Positions 1-7,094 of a stretch of DNA of 36,218 nt are shown piece after piece. Origin of the DNA: Saccharothrix sp. NRRL B-16348 (GTDB lineage Bacteria; Actinomycetota; Actinomycetes; Mycobacteriales; Pseudonocardiaceae); the NCBI RefSeq assembly GCF_001280085.1, contig NZ_LGED01000259.1, positions 1-36,218 of the forward strand, read 5' to 3'. Under the pieces are notes generated by a model, which was not told where the DNA came from, searched no databases, and worked only from the letters and a program-made list of their open reading frames with translations. The first letter of the stretch is position 1. The number at the start of each line of letters is the position of its first letter. Made by a program: the position numbers and the translations under genes.

Positions 1-2
1 CC

Positions 3-80
3 CGCGACCCCGCCGAGGCAGTCCGGATCGCGCCGCACTACCGCACCGTCTCCGCCAACAAGCAGCGCAAACCACTCTAA
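3..80 (+). CDS. C-terminal tail of a gene cut by the window edge
   Basis: An open frame enters from the left edge and ends in TAA at 78-80. It encodes the last 25 residues of a protein ending ...SANKQRKPL. The frame has the GC-rich third positions expected here, and a strong hairpin follows 16 bases later, which supports a true gene end. The tail is basic and has no motif I recognise, so the product cannot be named. It converges on the acetyltransferase gene. Confidence 0.5.
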   Translation, partial: RDPAEAVRIAPHYRTVSANKQRKPL

Positions 81-96
81 GTCACCGGCATTGGCC

Positions 97-137
97 CTAG
101 TGCCGTGACCGGTGAAGGCCGCCGATCACGGCACTAG
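97..137. terminator. Bidirectional terminator, perfect 12-bp stem
   Basis: CTAGTGCCGTGA (97-108) is the exact reverse complement of TCACGGCACTAG (126-137), with a 17-nt loop. It lies between two convergent genes, and its right arm contains the stop codon of the minus-strand acetyltransferase (134-136). No long T-run follows, as is common for actinobacterial terminators. Confidence 0.75.
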
Positions 138-664
138 AGGTCGCGGGCGAAGAACAGCGCGACCTCGCCGTCGGCCGGTGTGCCCCGGTAGAACGTGGTG
201 TCCAGGCCGCACAACGCGAAGCCCAGCCGTCGGTAGGCGTGCACGGCGGGCGCGTTCACCGACGACGTCTCCAGCCACGCGGTCAGCGCGCCGTGCTCGC
301 GGCCGTGGGCGCAGGCGTGCTCCACCAGCGCCCGGCCGATGCCGCGCCCGCGGTGCCCTGGTGCGACGGTGACCTGCCGGATCACCAGCCGCCGGCGCCA
401 GTCCTCGACGTCGACGGTGACGAACCCCCGCACGCGCGGCCCGTCGGCGGCGACGAACACCGTGCCGTCCGGGTCGTCGTCGGGCGGGAAGACCTTGCGC
501 AGCGGTGGGTCGACCTTCGTCGGCCGCAGCGTGAAACCGTCCGGCGTGGCCACGACCTCGAGCACGGTGTCGGTGGTGAACGAGTCCTCCAGCGCGGCGA
601 CCTGGTCGAGGTCGGCGGCCTTGGCGGTGCGCAGCTCCACCGCGCCCACCGTACAACCGGGCAC
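134..664 (-). CDS. GNAT acetyltransferase, streptothricin-acetyltransferase-like
   Basis: A 176-residue GNAT-family acetyl-CoA N-acetyltransferase, predicted cytoplasmic. The acetyl-CoA loop is visible as QVTVAPGHRGRGIGRALVEHA (an R/QxxGxG/A-type motif), followed by LETSSVNAPAVHAYRRLGF and a C-terminal GLDTTFY...ALFF segment that resembles streptothricin acetyltransferases. The substrate is not certain. The longest frame begins at a GTG at 664, but GTG at 640 (VELRTAKAADL) starts at the usual first strand of the fold and is preceded by a GGTGGG-like site, so it may be the true start. The gene sits 4 bp after the MFS gene on the same strand, so the pair is probably one transcript. An exporter next to an acetyltransferase suggests drug or metabolite protection, which is inference. 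Confidence 0.85.
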   Translation of the reverse strand: MPGCTVGAVELRTAKAADLDQVAALEDSFTTDTVLEVVATPDGFTLRPTKVDPPLRKVFPPDDDPDGTVFVAADGPRVRGFVTVDVEDWRRRLVIRQVTVAPGHRGRGIGRALVEHACAHGREHGALTAWLETSSVNAPAVHAYRRLGFALCGLDTTFYRGTPADGEVALFFARDL

Positions 665-668
665 GGTG

Positions 669-1901
669 CTACATCCGGGCGCGGCGGACGGCGGAGAACG
701 TGATGCCGAGGGCGGCGACGACCAGGCCGACCACGGCGATCCACAGCGCGGCGCGGTTGCCGAGCAGGTCGGCCAGCCCGCCGCCGATCACCGAGCCGAA
801 CACGATCATGCTCCGGTTGGCCGACCGCGTGGTGCCGTTCATCCGGCCCATCAGCCGGTCGGGCGTGATCGACTGCCGGTAGGCCATCTCCACCGGCGCG
901 TCCAGGATGGCGGACAGGAGGAACACGAACTGCGCCGCGCACAGCAGCACGAACCCGGTGGTGCTCGACGTGGCCAACGGCGCCAGCGCGAAGCCGACCG
1001 GGGTGAGCCAGCGGGCCGCCACGATCACCGGGCCGAGGCCGAACCGCTGCCCCAGCCGGCCGGACAGCGACGCGCCGAGCAGCCCGCCGACACCGCCCAC
1101 GGCGAACGTCACGCCGTACAGGAACGCGTCGAAGCGCAGCTCGTCGAGCACCAGCATGGTGTAGGCGGCGCCGGCGATGGAGGTGCACAGGAACCAGGCG
1201 TGCGACCCGAGGGCGAGCGGCCGGAGCACCTCGTGCCCGTAGACCCACCGCAGCCCTTCCCGCACCTCGCCGCGCAGGTCGCGCTTCGGCGGCGCCTCGA
1301 CCGGCCGTTCGGGCGTGCGCAGGGTGGCCAGCAGCAGTCCGGACACCAGGTACGACACGGCGTCGACCAGCACGGCGAGCGGTCCGCCGATGAGCTTGAC
1401 CAGCGCGCCCGCGCCGAGCGGCCCGAGGGCCTGCGCACCGGCTCGGGTCTGCTCCAGGCGTGAGTTGGCCTCGGTGAGGCGTTCGGTCGGCACGAGCAGC
1501 GGCAGGAACGACTGGTGCGCCGCGTCGTAGAACAGGGACAACGTCCCGAACACCACCATCAGCGCGATCAGCAACGGCATGCTGAGCGTCCCGGTGAACG
1601 CCGCCAGCGGGACCAGCGCCAGCACGGCGGCGCGGGCCACGTCCGTGCCGACCAGCACCGGCCGCCGTCGCACGCGGTCCACCAACGCGCCCGCGACCAG
1701 CCCGAACAGCAGGTACGGCAGCCAGCGCGCCGCTTCCAGCAGCCCCGCCTCGGTGGCGGACGCGCCGAGCGTCAACACCGCCACGGCCCTCAGCGCCAGC
1801 GTCGTGACGGCCGTGCCCGCCAGCGACACCGTGTCGGCGGCCCAGAAGCGGACGAACTCCTTGTGGTGCAACAGCGTGGTGCTCTCAGTGCGGTCGCTCA
1901 T
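669..1901 (-). CDS. MFS efflux transporter (DHA3/MFS_3 type)
   Basis: A 410-residue integral membrane protein with about twelve hydrophobic segments. It has the MFS motif A-like loop LVDRVRRRPVLVGTD after helix 2 and a charged central loop near residues 200-220 (TPERPVEAPPKRDLRG). The N-terminus (HKEFVRFWAADTVSLAGTAV) is typical of EntS/macrolide-efflux-like MFS_3 exporters, which are proton antiporters for siderophores or drugs. The substrate cannot be read from sequence. Start is ATG at 1901 with a purine-rich GGGGGGTGG upstream, placed inside a small GGCCAC/GTGGCC hairpin (1904-1921). It is followed after 4 bp by the acetyltransferase gene. Confidence 0.88.
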   Translation of the reverse strand: MSDRTESTTLLHHKEFVRFWAADTVSLAGTAVTTLALRAVAVLTLGASATEAGLLEAARWLPYLLFGLVAGALVDRVRRRPVLVGTDVARAAVLALVPLAAFTGTLSMPLLIALMVVFGTLSLFYDAAHQSFLPLLVPTERLTEANSRLEQTRAGAQALGPLGAGALVKLIGGPLAVLVDAVSYLVSGLLLATLRTPERPVEAPPKRDLRGEVREGLRWVYGHEVLRPLALGSHAWFLCTSIAGAAYTMLVLDELRFDAFLYGVTFAVGGVGGLLGASLSGRLGQRFGLGPVIVAARWLTPVGFALAPLATSSTTGFVLLCAAQFVFLLSAILDAPVEMAYRQSITPDRLMGRMNGTTRSANRSMIVFGSVIGGGLADLLGNRAALWIAVVGLVVAALGITFSAVRRARM

Positions 1902-1970
1902 GCGGCCACCCCCCCGTGGCCACCTTCTCAGACTTCGCCGCGCACCGGGTAGCCCGCGAGGACGCGCCGG

Positions 1971-3017
1971 TCAGCCGTCGCCGCGTGCCCGCGCCCGTTC
2001 CTCCAGCAGCTCCGGCCTCCGCTCCGCGTCGAGCGCCCCGCCCGACGCCGACGCGTTCAGCGCCGGGTTGTACGACCCCAGCAGCGGGTCGGAGCCGCTG
2101 ACCGCGTCGCCGGTCGGTCGCCAGTACTTGTTGTAGTCGTCCACGATGGTGGACATCGGGTGGCCGGTGGCGAACTCGGTCGCGTCGAGCCCCAGGTGGG
2201 CGAGCAGGACCGGGGTGCCGAACGGGGACGCCACCCCCAGCCCGTCGAGGAGGAACGTCTCCGGCGCCACTTCCGCCCCGCCCAGGGCGGCGAGCCCGTG
2301 GCCGAGGAGGGCTCCCCAGCCCAGCACGCTCGACACGGCTTCGAGTCCCGCTTTCGGGAGGAGCCCGGCCGGGCCGCCGAGCAGGGTCGCGTCGCTCACG
2401 ACGCTGAGGCCGGTGCTCGTGTCGCCGGCGACGTCGGCGAACGCGCTGATCGTGTTCGCGTTGTCCTGGACGAGGTGGAGGAGGTGCTCGCCGAGCCCTC
2501 GTGCGGCGGCCAGCTCCGCGATGATCTGCTGGTGGTCGATCGGCCCCGGCGCCTTGATCCGCTCGGCGGAGGCGGTCATCTCCGCGGTGATGGCGGCTGC
2601 CGCGTTGGCGACGACCTGGTCCTGGACGGCGCGTCCGATGGCCGTGGGCAGCGTGGCGGCGATGCCGAACGCGACGAGGCTGAGGTTGATCGTCTCGTGG
2701 ATGTAGTTCTTGACCCCCTCGACCTCCAGCGCGAACCGCCCGGCCCGCCCGGCGAGCTCGTTCATGGTCTGCTCGACTGTGCCGAGCGCGGTGAACACCT
2801 CGCCCAACTTGCCCAGCAGGGCCTGGCCCGCCGGGTCCGGCCAGGCGTTGGCGAGGCCGCTCAGGTTGCTCGACGTGAGCGCGTGGACGGCCGCGGCGGC
2901 GTCACGCCAGTTGAAGAACAGGTCCACCATCGCGGTCTCGTCGGTCTCCGGCCAGCCGGTGATCGCCTTGACCTCCGGCCACAGACCCAGGGCGCTGGTC
3001 GGTTCCTGGATGGGCAT
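1971..3017 (-). CDS. WXG100-like/type VII secretion-associated protein
   Basis: A 348-residue protein with no signal peptide. The N-terminal ~100 residues look like a helical hairpin with NWRDAAAAVHAL and a degenerate turn (NAWPDPAG) where WXG proteins have WxG. A helical segment follows (FTALGTVEQTMNELAGRAG), then a hydrophobic stretch (INLSLVAFGIAATLPTAIG), an alanine-rich middle and a short charged tail. The N-terminal layout matches the WXG/ESX-like domain of actinobacterial polymorphic-toxin and CpnT-type proteins, but there is no obvious toxin domain. It is the third gene of a cassette behind an EspC-like and a YbaB-like gene, the usual company of type VII substrates. The family call is moderate and the function unknown. 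Confidence 0.65.
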   Translation of the reverse strand: MPIQEPTSALGLWPEVKAITGWPETDETAMVDLFFNWRDAAAAVHALTSSNLSGLANAWPDPAGQALLGKLGEVFTALGTVEQTMNELAGRAGRFALEVEGVKNYIHETINLSLVAFGIAATLPTAIGRAVQDQVVANAAAAITAEMTASAERIKAPGPIDHQQIIAELAAARGLGEHLLHLVQDNANTISAFADVAGDTSTGLSVVSDATLLGGPAGLLPKAGLEAVSSVLGWGALLGHGLAALGGAEVAPETFLLDGLGVASPFGTPVLLAHLGLDATEFATGHPMSTIVDDYNKYWRPTGDAVSGSDPLLGSYNPALNASASGGALDAERRPELLEERARARGDG

Positions 3018-3033
3018 GCCGAGTCCTCCCCGG

Positions 3034-3333
3034 TCAGCGCGGGAAACCCGCGGCGGCGCGCTGGTCGGCGGCCACGTAGTCGGCCACCCCGTCCTGCCCG
3101 GCCTTGACGATCACGGGCACGGCGGCCAACGCGCGGTCGGCGTCCTGCTTCACGGGCGCCGGCACGTAGACCGAGCGGAACGCGTCGGCCAGCGGACCGG
3201 CGCCGATGCCCGCCTCGCCCGCGTCGATCGCGGCGCGGTGGCCCCGCCAGGCGTCGGCGGCGATCCTGCCCTCCGCGTTGATCCCGACCAGCTCGGCGCC
3301 GGCGGCCTCGGGCTCCAGCTCGACGCCGCTCAC
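3034..3333 (-). CDS. EspC-like (ESX-1 secretion-associated) small protein
   Basis: A 99-residue protein starting at GTG 3333, whose first base overlaps the upstream gene's stop (GTGA overlap), so the two are translationally coupled. It has two predicted helices separated by GIGAGPLADAF, followed by ADYVAADQRAAAGF. The Y86-V-A-A-D90 pattern fits the YxxxD/E export signal of type VII substrates. Size and layout resemble the T7SS_ESX_EspC/DUF2580 group, whose members pair with WXG100-type partners. The longer frame in this phase runs back into the upstream gene and was rejected. The product would be exported by an ESX apparatus encoded elsewhere. Confidence 0.65.
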   Translation of the reverse strand: MSGVELEPEAAGAELVGINAEGRIAADAWRGHRAAIDAGEAGIGAGPLADAFRSVYVPAPVKQDADRALAAVPVIVKAGQDGVADYVAADQRAAAGFPR

Positions 3334-3686
3334 CGGGCACCCCACTGGGAGGCGCGGTCGAGGGAGGTCAGGAAGGGGTCGAAGTCGAGGTCGGTCGTCG
3401 CCGGCGTGGCGTCGGCCGGCAGGTACCGGCGCACCAGCGTGAAGACCTCGGCCTGGGCACGGGCCACCGCGCGGTGGATGGTGGCGGTGATGGTCGTCGC
3501 CAGCGCGGCGGAGTCGGCGGTCCGGTAGATCCGCGGGTCCAGGTCCAGCCTGATCACCTCGCCGCGGCCGCCGACGACGGCGCTGACCAGGCCGTCGTCG
3601 GACTCGGCGGTCGCGCGGACCTCGGCCAGTGCGCGCTGGATCGTCTTCACCTCGTCGGCGATGCTTGCGTAGTCGACCGGGTTCAT
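3330..3686 (-). CDS. YbaB/EbfC-family protein
   Basis: A 118-residue protein starting at ATG 3686 with GAGGGG about 8 nt upstream. Residues about 5-85 fit the YbaB/EbfC fold: an N-terminal helix (IADEVKTIQRALAEVRATAES), a small beta-sheet (GLVSAVVGGRGEVIRLDLDPRIY) and a second helix (HRAVARAQAEVFTLVRRYL). YbaB proteins are dimeric nucleoid-associated DNA-binding proteins. In actinobacteria, divergent copies are common beside WXG100/EspC genes, where their role is unclear. It is the first gene of the three-gene cassette. Confidence 0.75.
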   Translation of the reverse strand: MNPVDYASIADEVKTIQRALAEVRATAESDDGLVSAVVGGRGEVIRLDLDPRIYRTADSAALATTITATIHRAVARAQAEVFTLVRRYLPADATPATTDLDFDPFLTSLDRASQWGAR

Positions 3687-3815
3687 GCGGCCCCTCGTTC
3701 CCGTGCGGCTGCTGGAGCGTTCGACGGGAGTCTGGGCCAGCCGCCGGTGCGGTCGAGGGGCGCTGACAGGTTCCGGCCACCGAAGCCCAAGCCCGATCAC
3801 GGGCACGGCGGCGCG

Positions 3816-3828
3816 GCCTCGGCGAGGC
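3816..3828 (-). terminator. Weak hairpin after the ECF42 gene
   Basis: GCCTCGGCGAGGC is a near-perfect palindrome right after the sigma-factor stop (3830-3832). The stem is short, so a terminator role is only possible. The remaining sequence between 3687 and 3815 shows no gene. Confidence 0.3.
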
Positions 3829-3829
3829 G

Positions 3830-5071
3830 CTAGCAGGCGGCGGCGCGGTCCAGCAGCAGCTTGCGCTCCCGCTCGTTGCGGGTCAGCCCGGCCGCCCGCT
3901 CGAACTCCTCCCGCGCCTCGGCGTGCCTGCCCAGCTTGACGAGCAGGTCGCCGCGCACGCTCGGCAGCAGGTGGTAGCCCTTCAGTGCGGGCTCGTCGAC
4001 CAGCTCGTCCACCAGTTCCAGCCCGACCTCGGGCCCGAACGCCATCCCGATCGCCACCGCGTGGTTCAGCTCCACGATCGGTGACGGCGCGACCAGCGAC
4101 AACGCCTCGTAGAGACCGGCGATCCGGGTCCAGTCGGTGTCCTCCGGCACGCGGGCCCGCGCGTGGCACGCCGCGATCGCCGCCTGCAACGCGTACGGTC
4201 CGCCGGCGCCGCCCAGCGACTCGGCCTTCGCCAACGCCGCCAGGCCGCGCCGGATCAGCAGCTGGTCCCAGCGGGCCCGGTTCTGCTCCAGCAGCAGCAC
4301 GGGCTCGCCGTCCGGGCCGACGCGGGCCTTCGCCCGGGACGCCTGGATCTCCATCAACGCGACCAGGCCGTGCACCTCGGGGTCGCGCGGCGCCAGGCCG
4401 GCCAGCACGCGGCCGAGCCGCAACGCGTCCTCGCACAGCGCCGGGCGCATCCAGTCGTCGCCCGCGGTGGCCGAGTAGCCCTCGTTGAAGATCAAGTAGA
4501 TCACGCCGAGCACGGACGCCAGCCGGGCGTCCCGTTCGTCCTCCGCCGGCACCTCGAACGGGACACCGGCCTTGGCCAGCGCCTTCTTCGCCCGCACGAT
4601 CCGCTGCGCCACGGTCGCCTCGGGCACCAGGAACGCGCGGGCGATCTCGTCGGTGGTCAGGCCGCCGAGCATGCGCAGGGTCAACGCCACCTGCGCCTCG
4701 GTCGACAGCACCGGGTGGCACGCGGTGAACACCAGCCGCAGCAGGTCGTCGTCGATCTCACCGACCTTGGCGGCGGCGTCGGGCGCGTGGTCGAACCCGG
4801 TGTCCCGCCCGATCTGCTCCAGCTTGCGCTGGTAGTTCTGCCCGCGCCGGATCTGGTCGACGGCCCGGTTCTTCGCCGCGGTCATCAGCCACGCGCCGGG
4901 GTTGCGCGGCACACCGTGCTCCGGCCACTGCTCCAGGGCGCTGACCAGCGCGTCCTGCGCCAGTTCCTCGGCGAGGCCCACGTCGCGCACCATCCGGGCC
5001 AGCCCCGCGATCAGGCGCGCGGACTCGATCCGCCACACCGCCTCGACCGCACGACGCGCATCGGTAGCCAT
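3830..5071 (-). CDS. ECF42-type RNA polymerase sigma factor
   Basis: A 413-residue sigma factor. The N-terminal part has sigma region 2 (LAEELAQDALVSALEQWP, NPGAWLMTAAKNRAVDQIRR) and region 4 (LRMLGGLTTDEIARAFLVPEATVAQRIVRAKKAL). A long C-terminal extension of about 200 residues carries IYLIFNEGYSA, LRLGRVLAGL, AIAACHA and TPR-like helices. This extension is diagnostic of the ECF42 group, which has no classical anti-sigma factor and is encoded next to DGPF/YCII-like proteins, as here. The extension is thought to control activity. I chose ATG 5071 over the adjacent GTG 5074. The gene lies 57 bp after the DGPF gene on the same strand. A perfect 17-bp hairpin encloses its start codon (5052-5108), suggesting expression control. 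Likely targets are the two promoters at 5615-5642 and 7102-7129. Confidence 0.92.
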   Translation of the reverse strand: MATDARRAVEAVWRIESARLIAGLARMVRDVGLAEELAQDALVSALEQWPEHGVPRNPGAWLMTAAKNRAVDQIRRGQNYQRKLEQIGRDTGFDHAPDAAAKVGEIDDDLLRLVFTACHPVLSTEAQVALTLRMLGGLTTDEIARAFLVPEATVAQRIVRAKKALAKAGVPFEVPAEDERDARLASVLGVIYLIFNEGYSATAGDDWMRPALCEDALRLGRVLAGLAPRDPEVHGLVALMEIQASRAKARVGPDGEPVLLLEQNRARWDQLLIRRGLAALAKAESLGGAGGPYALQAAIAACHARARVPEDTDWTRIAGLYEALSLVAPSPIVELNHAVAIGMAFGPEVGLELVDELVDEPALKGYHLLPSVRGDLLVKLGRHAEAREEFERAAGLTRNERERKLLLDRAAAC

Positions 5072-5108
5072 CACGACCTGGGATCAGATCAGCTACCGAT
5101 GCGCGTCG
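5052..5108 (-). promoter_or_regulatory. 17-bp perfect hairpin around the ECF42 start codon
   Basis: Positions 5052-5068 and 5092-5108 are exact reverse complements over 17 bp (arm GCTACCGATGCGCGTCG), with a 23-nt loop. In the minus-strand mRNA the loop holds a CCAGG-like ribosome site and the ATG. The 3' arm is codons 2 to 7 of the sigma gene. No U-run follows. The geometry suggests translational control or mRNA processing between the DGPF and sigma genes, but this is inference. Confidence 0.6.
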
Positions 5109-5128
5109 GCAAGCGGGGGTGGGGCGGG

Positions 5129-5560
5129 TCAGCTCTGGGAGGCGCGGGCCTCCTGCTCGGCGCGCAGCTCGCGCTCGCGGTCCTTCAGCTCCTGGGAGGC
5201 GTTGACGAAGTCGTCCTCGGTGAAGACCTGCCGGATCTCGATCTGGGACTCCTCGCCGGTCGGGTTCGGCACGCGCTTGACCCATTCGACCGCCTCTTCC
5301 AGCGACTTGAGCTCCAGCAGCCAGAAGCCCGCGATCAGCTCCTTGGTCTCGGTGAACGGCCCGTCGACCACGGTGCGCTTGTCGCCGGAGAAGTAGACCC
5401 GCGCGCCCTTGGAGCTGGGGTGCAGCCCCTCGCCCGCCAGCAGCACGCCCGCCTTGACCAGCTCCTCGTTGAACGCGCCCATCGCGTTCAGCTCCTCCTC
5501 GGTGGGCTGGGCGCCGGCCTCGGTGTTCTCGTTCGCCTTCACGATCACCATGAAACGCAT
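5129..5560 (-). CDS. DGPF/YCII-like protein, ECF42 partner
   Basis: A 143-residue protein starting at ATG 5560 (MRFMVIVKANENTEAG), with AGGGAGA 7 nt upstream. The ORF could extend to an ATG at 5596, but that one lacks a good ribosome site. The signature VVDGPFTETKELIAGFWLLE contains the DGPF motif that names the family. The fold is that of YCII-related dimeric alpha/beta barrels. DGPF proteins are encoded with, and controlled by, ECF42 sigma factors; their biochemical role is unknown. The acidic tail (KDRERELRAEQEARASQS) is low-complexity. A strong ECF-type promoter lies about 55 bp upstream, and the sigma gene follows in the same operon. Confidence 0.9.
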   Translation of the reverse strand: MRFMVIVKANENTEAGAQPTEEELNAMGAFNEELVKAGVLLAGEGLHPSSKGARVYFSGDKRTVVDGPFTETKELIAGFWLLELKSLEEAVEWVKRVPNPTGEESQIEIRQVFTEDDFVNASQELKDRERELRAEQEARASQS

Positions 5561-5614
5561 GTCGGTGTCTCCCTGTCGGTTCGTCCGGCCGTCCATCCTG
5601 GCCTGTACTGACGC

Positions 5615-5642
5615 GACGAACGAGCGGGGGCGTGGATCGACA
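5615..5642 (-). promoter_or_regulatory. ECF42-type promoter of the DGPF-sigma operon
   Basis: On the minus strand, TGTCGA (5642-5637) is followed after 14 bp by CGTTCGTC (5622-5615). The -35 TGTCGA and a CGTC-like -10 fit what is described for ECF42-dependent promoters. The predicted start is near 5608, 48 nt before the DGPF ATG. An A-rich stretch (GAAAA/AAAAAA) lies just upstream. It matches the doxX promoter closely. Confidence 0.72.
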
Positions 5643-5677
5643 CGTCGGCCAAGTTTTCTTCAAGATTTTTTCACGGG

Positions 5678-5691
5678 CCGCTGACCAGCGG
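5678..5691 (-). terminator. Short terminator after the SDR gene
   Basis: CCGCTG and CAGCGG form a 6-bp inverted repeat with a 2-nt centre immediately after the SDR stop. An A/T-rich stretch with six consecutive A/T follows on the minus strand. It would end the SDR transcript just before the DGPF promoter. Confidence 0.45.
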
Positions 5692-5693
5692 TT

Positions 5694-6533
5694 TCACGTG
5701 ATGGGTGAGCCTCCGGTCACGCCGATGACCTCGCCGGTGATGTAGCTCGACGCGGCGGAGGCCAGGAAGACGTACAGCGGCGCGAGCTCGGCGGGCTGCC
5801 CGGCGCGGCCCATCGGCGCCTGCTCGCCGAAGGTCTCCACCTTCTCCGGCGGCATGGTGGCCGGGATGAGCGGCGTCCACACCGGACCGGGCGCGACCGA
5901 GTTCGCCCGGATCTTCCGGTCGACCAGGTTCTGCGCCAAGCCCTTGGTGAAGTTCACGATCGCCGCCTTGGTGGTGGCGTAGTCGAGGAGCTGGTAGGAG
6001 GGCTGGAAACCCTGGATGGACGACGTGGTGATGATCGAGGAGCCTTCGGGCATGTGCGGCACGGCCGCCTTGCACAGCCAGAACATCGCGTACACGTTCG
6101 TCTTCATGACCCGGTCGAACTGCTCGGTGGTGATGTCGAGCAGCCCGCCTTCCTGCGCCATCTGGTAGGCGGCGTTGCTGACCAGGACGTCGATCCGGCC
6201 GAACTCCTCGACCGCGCGCGCCACGACGGCCGCGCACTGCGACTCCTCCGTCAGGTCGCCGGGCACGGTGACCGCCTTGCGCCCCGCCTCCTCGACGAGC
6301 CGCGCGGTGTCGCGGGCGTCCTTCTCCTCGGCGGGCAGGTAGGAGATGAGCACGTCGGCGCCCTCGCGTGCGAACGCCAGCGCGACGGCGCGGCCGATGC
6401 CGGAGTCGCCGCCGGTGATCACGGCCTTCTTGTCGGTGAGCCGTCCCGTGCCGCGGTAGGTCGCCTCGCCGTGGTCCGGGGTGGGGTGGACGTCGTCGGT
6501 CAACCCCGGGTACTTGATCGGGTTCTCGGCCAT
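5694..6533 (-). CDS. SDR-family NAD(P)-dependent oxidoreductase
   Basis: A 279-residue short-chain dehydrogenase/reductase of the longer YhdF/YghA-like subgroup, with its N-terminal extension (MAENPIKYPGLTDDVHPTPDHGEATYRGTGRL). The cofactor motif is TGGDSGIGRAVA (TGxxxGIG), the structural motif is VSNAAYQ (NAAY in place of NNAG), and the active site shows S-SIQGFQPSYQLLDYATTKAA, that is Ser...Tyr-x-x-x-Lys. The C-terminal GEVIGVTGGSP is typical. It is probably an NADP(H)-linked alcohol/aldehyde oxidoreductase tied to stress. ATG 6533 is preferred to a GTG at 6569, which would put the start beside the doxX terminator. Confidence 0.88.
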   Translation of the reverse strand: MAENPIKYPGLTDDVHPTPDHGEATYRGTGRLTDKKAVITGGDSGIGRAVALAFAREGADVLISYLPAEEKDARDTARLVEEAGRKAVTVPGDLTEESQCAAVVARAVEEFGRIDVLVSNAAYQMAQEGGLLDITTEQFDRVMKTNVYAMFWLCKAAVPHMPEGSSIITTSSIQGFQPSYQLLDYATTKAAIVNFTKGLAQNLVDRKIRANSVAPGPVWTPLIPATMPPEKVETFGEQAPMGRAGQPAELAPLYVFLASAASSYITGEVIGVTGGSPIT

Positions 6534-6573
6534 GTCCGCAGGGTGCCCACGCGGGTGCGGCCTGAACACGCCG

Positions 6574-6605
6574 GAGGGCGCGCCTCCGGGTGGAGGCGCG
6601 CCCTC
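6574..6605 (-). terminator. Terminator between doxX and the SDR gene
   Basis: GAGGGCGCGCCTCC (6574-6587) pairs perfectly with GGAGGCGCGCCCTC (6592-6605), giving a 14-bp stem with a 4-nt loop, 18 nt after the doxX stop. It lies only 41 bp before the SDR ATG, so it would also attenuate any read-through into the SDR gene. Confidence 0.8.
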
Positions 6606-6623
6606 GCGAGGCGTGGTCGTGGG

Positions 6624-7067
6624 TCATCGGCGGCGCAGGGCGCGGCCCACCGTGAAGGCGCCCGGGCCGAAGACGGCCAGCAGCAGGAACACCCAGCTGT
6701 AGAGGGCGGCCAGCTCGCCCGTGTTGTGCATCGGCAGCAGGGCCTCCGGCTGGTGCACGGTGAAGTAGGCGTAGGCCATCACGCCGGACAGCACGAACGC
6801 CGCAGGTCGCGCGGCCAGGCCGACCAGCACGAGGACGGCGCCGACCAGTTCGATCACGCTGCCGTACCAGCCCGGCCAGGAGCCGAACGGGACCGCGGTG
6901 CCCTGGCCGTCGATGCCGCCGAGGAAGCCGAGCCCCTGCAGGCCGTGGCAGCCGAACAGGAACGACACGACGACGCGGAAGGCGGCGAGCACCAGGGCGT
7001 TGCGCCCGGTGGCGGTCGCGGCGGTGGTGTGGGCGGCGGCGCGGCGGGTGTCGGTCGTGGTGGTCAT
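6624..7067 (-). CDS. DoxX family membrane protein
   Basis: A 147-residue membrane protein with four hydrophobic segments (NALVLAAFRVVVSFLFGCHG, VIELVGAVLVLVGLAARPAAF, VLSGVMAYAYFTVH, YSWVFLLLAVFGPGAF). This matches the four-helix DoxX/DoxD family. Relatives take part in membrane redox or thiol stress responses in actinobacteria, but the reaction here is unknown. ATG 7067 has GGGGAG 8 nt upstream. It is driven by an ECF42-like promoter at 7102-7129 and terminated by a strong hairpin, so it is monocistronic. Confidence 0.85.
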   Translation of the reverse strand: MTTTTDTRRAAAHTTAATATGRNALVLAAFRVVVSFLFGCHGLQGLGFLGGIDGQGTAVPFGSWPGWYGSVIELVGAVLVLVGLAARPAAFVLSGVMAYAYFTVHQPEALLPMHNTGELAALYSWVFLLLAVFGPGAFTVGRALRRR

Positions 7068-7094
7068 CTCGGGCTCCCCTGCTCGGTGGTCTTA

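Noticed and set aside
1916..2101. 61-residue plus-strand frame starting GTGGCCACC between the MFS and WXG-like genes
   Set aside because: It mostly overlaps the WXG-like gene in antisense and becomes Pro/Arg-rich shadow sequence. No family is recognised.
6534..6569. Extended N-terminus of the SDR from a GTG at 6569
   Set aside because: It begins next to the doxX terminator. The MAENPIKYPG start at 6533 matches the normal family N-terminus.
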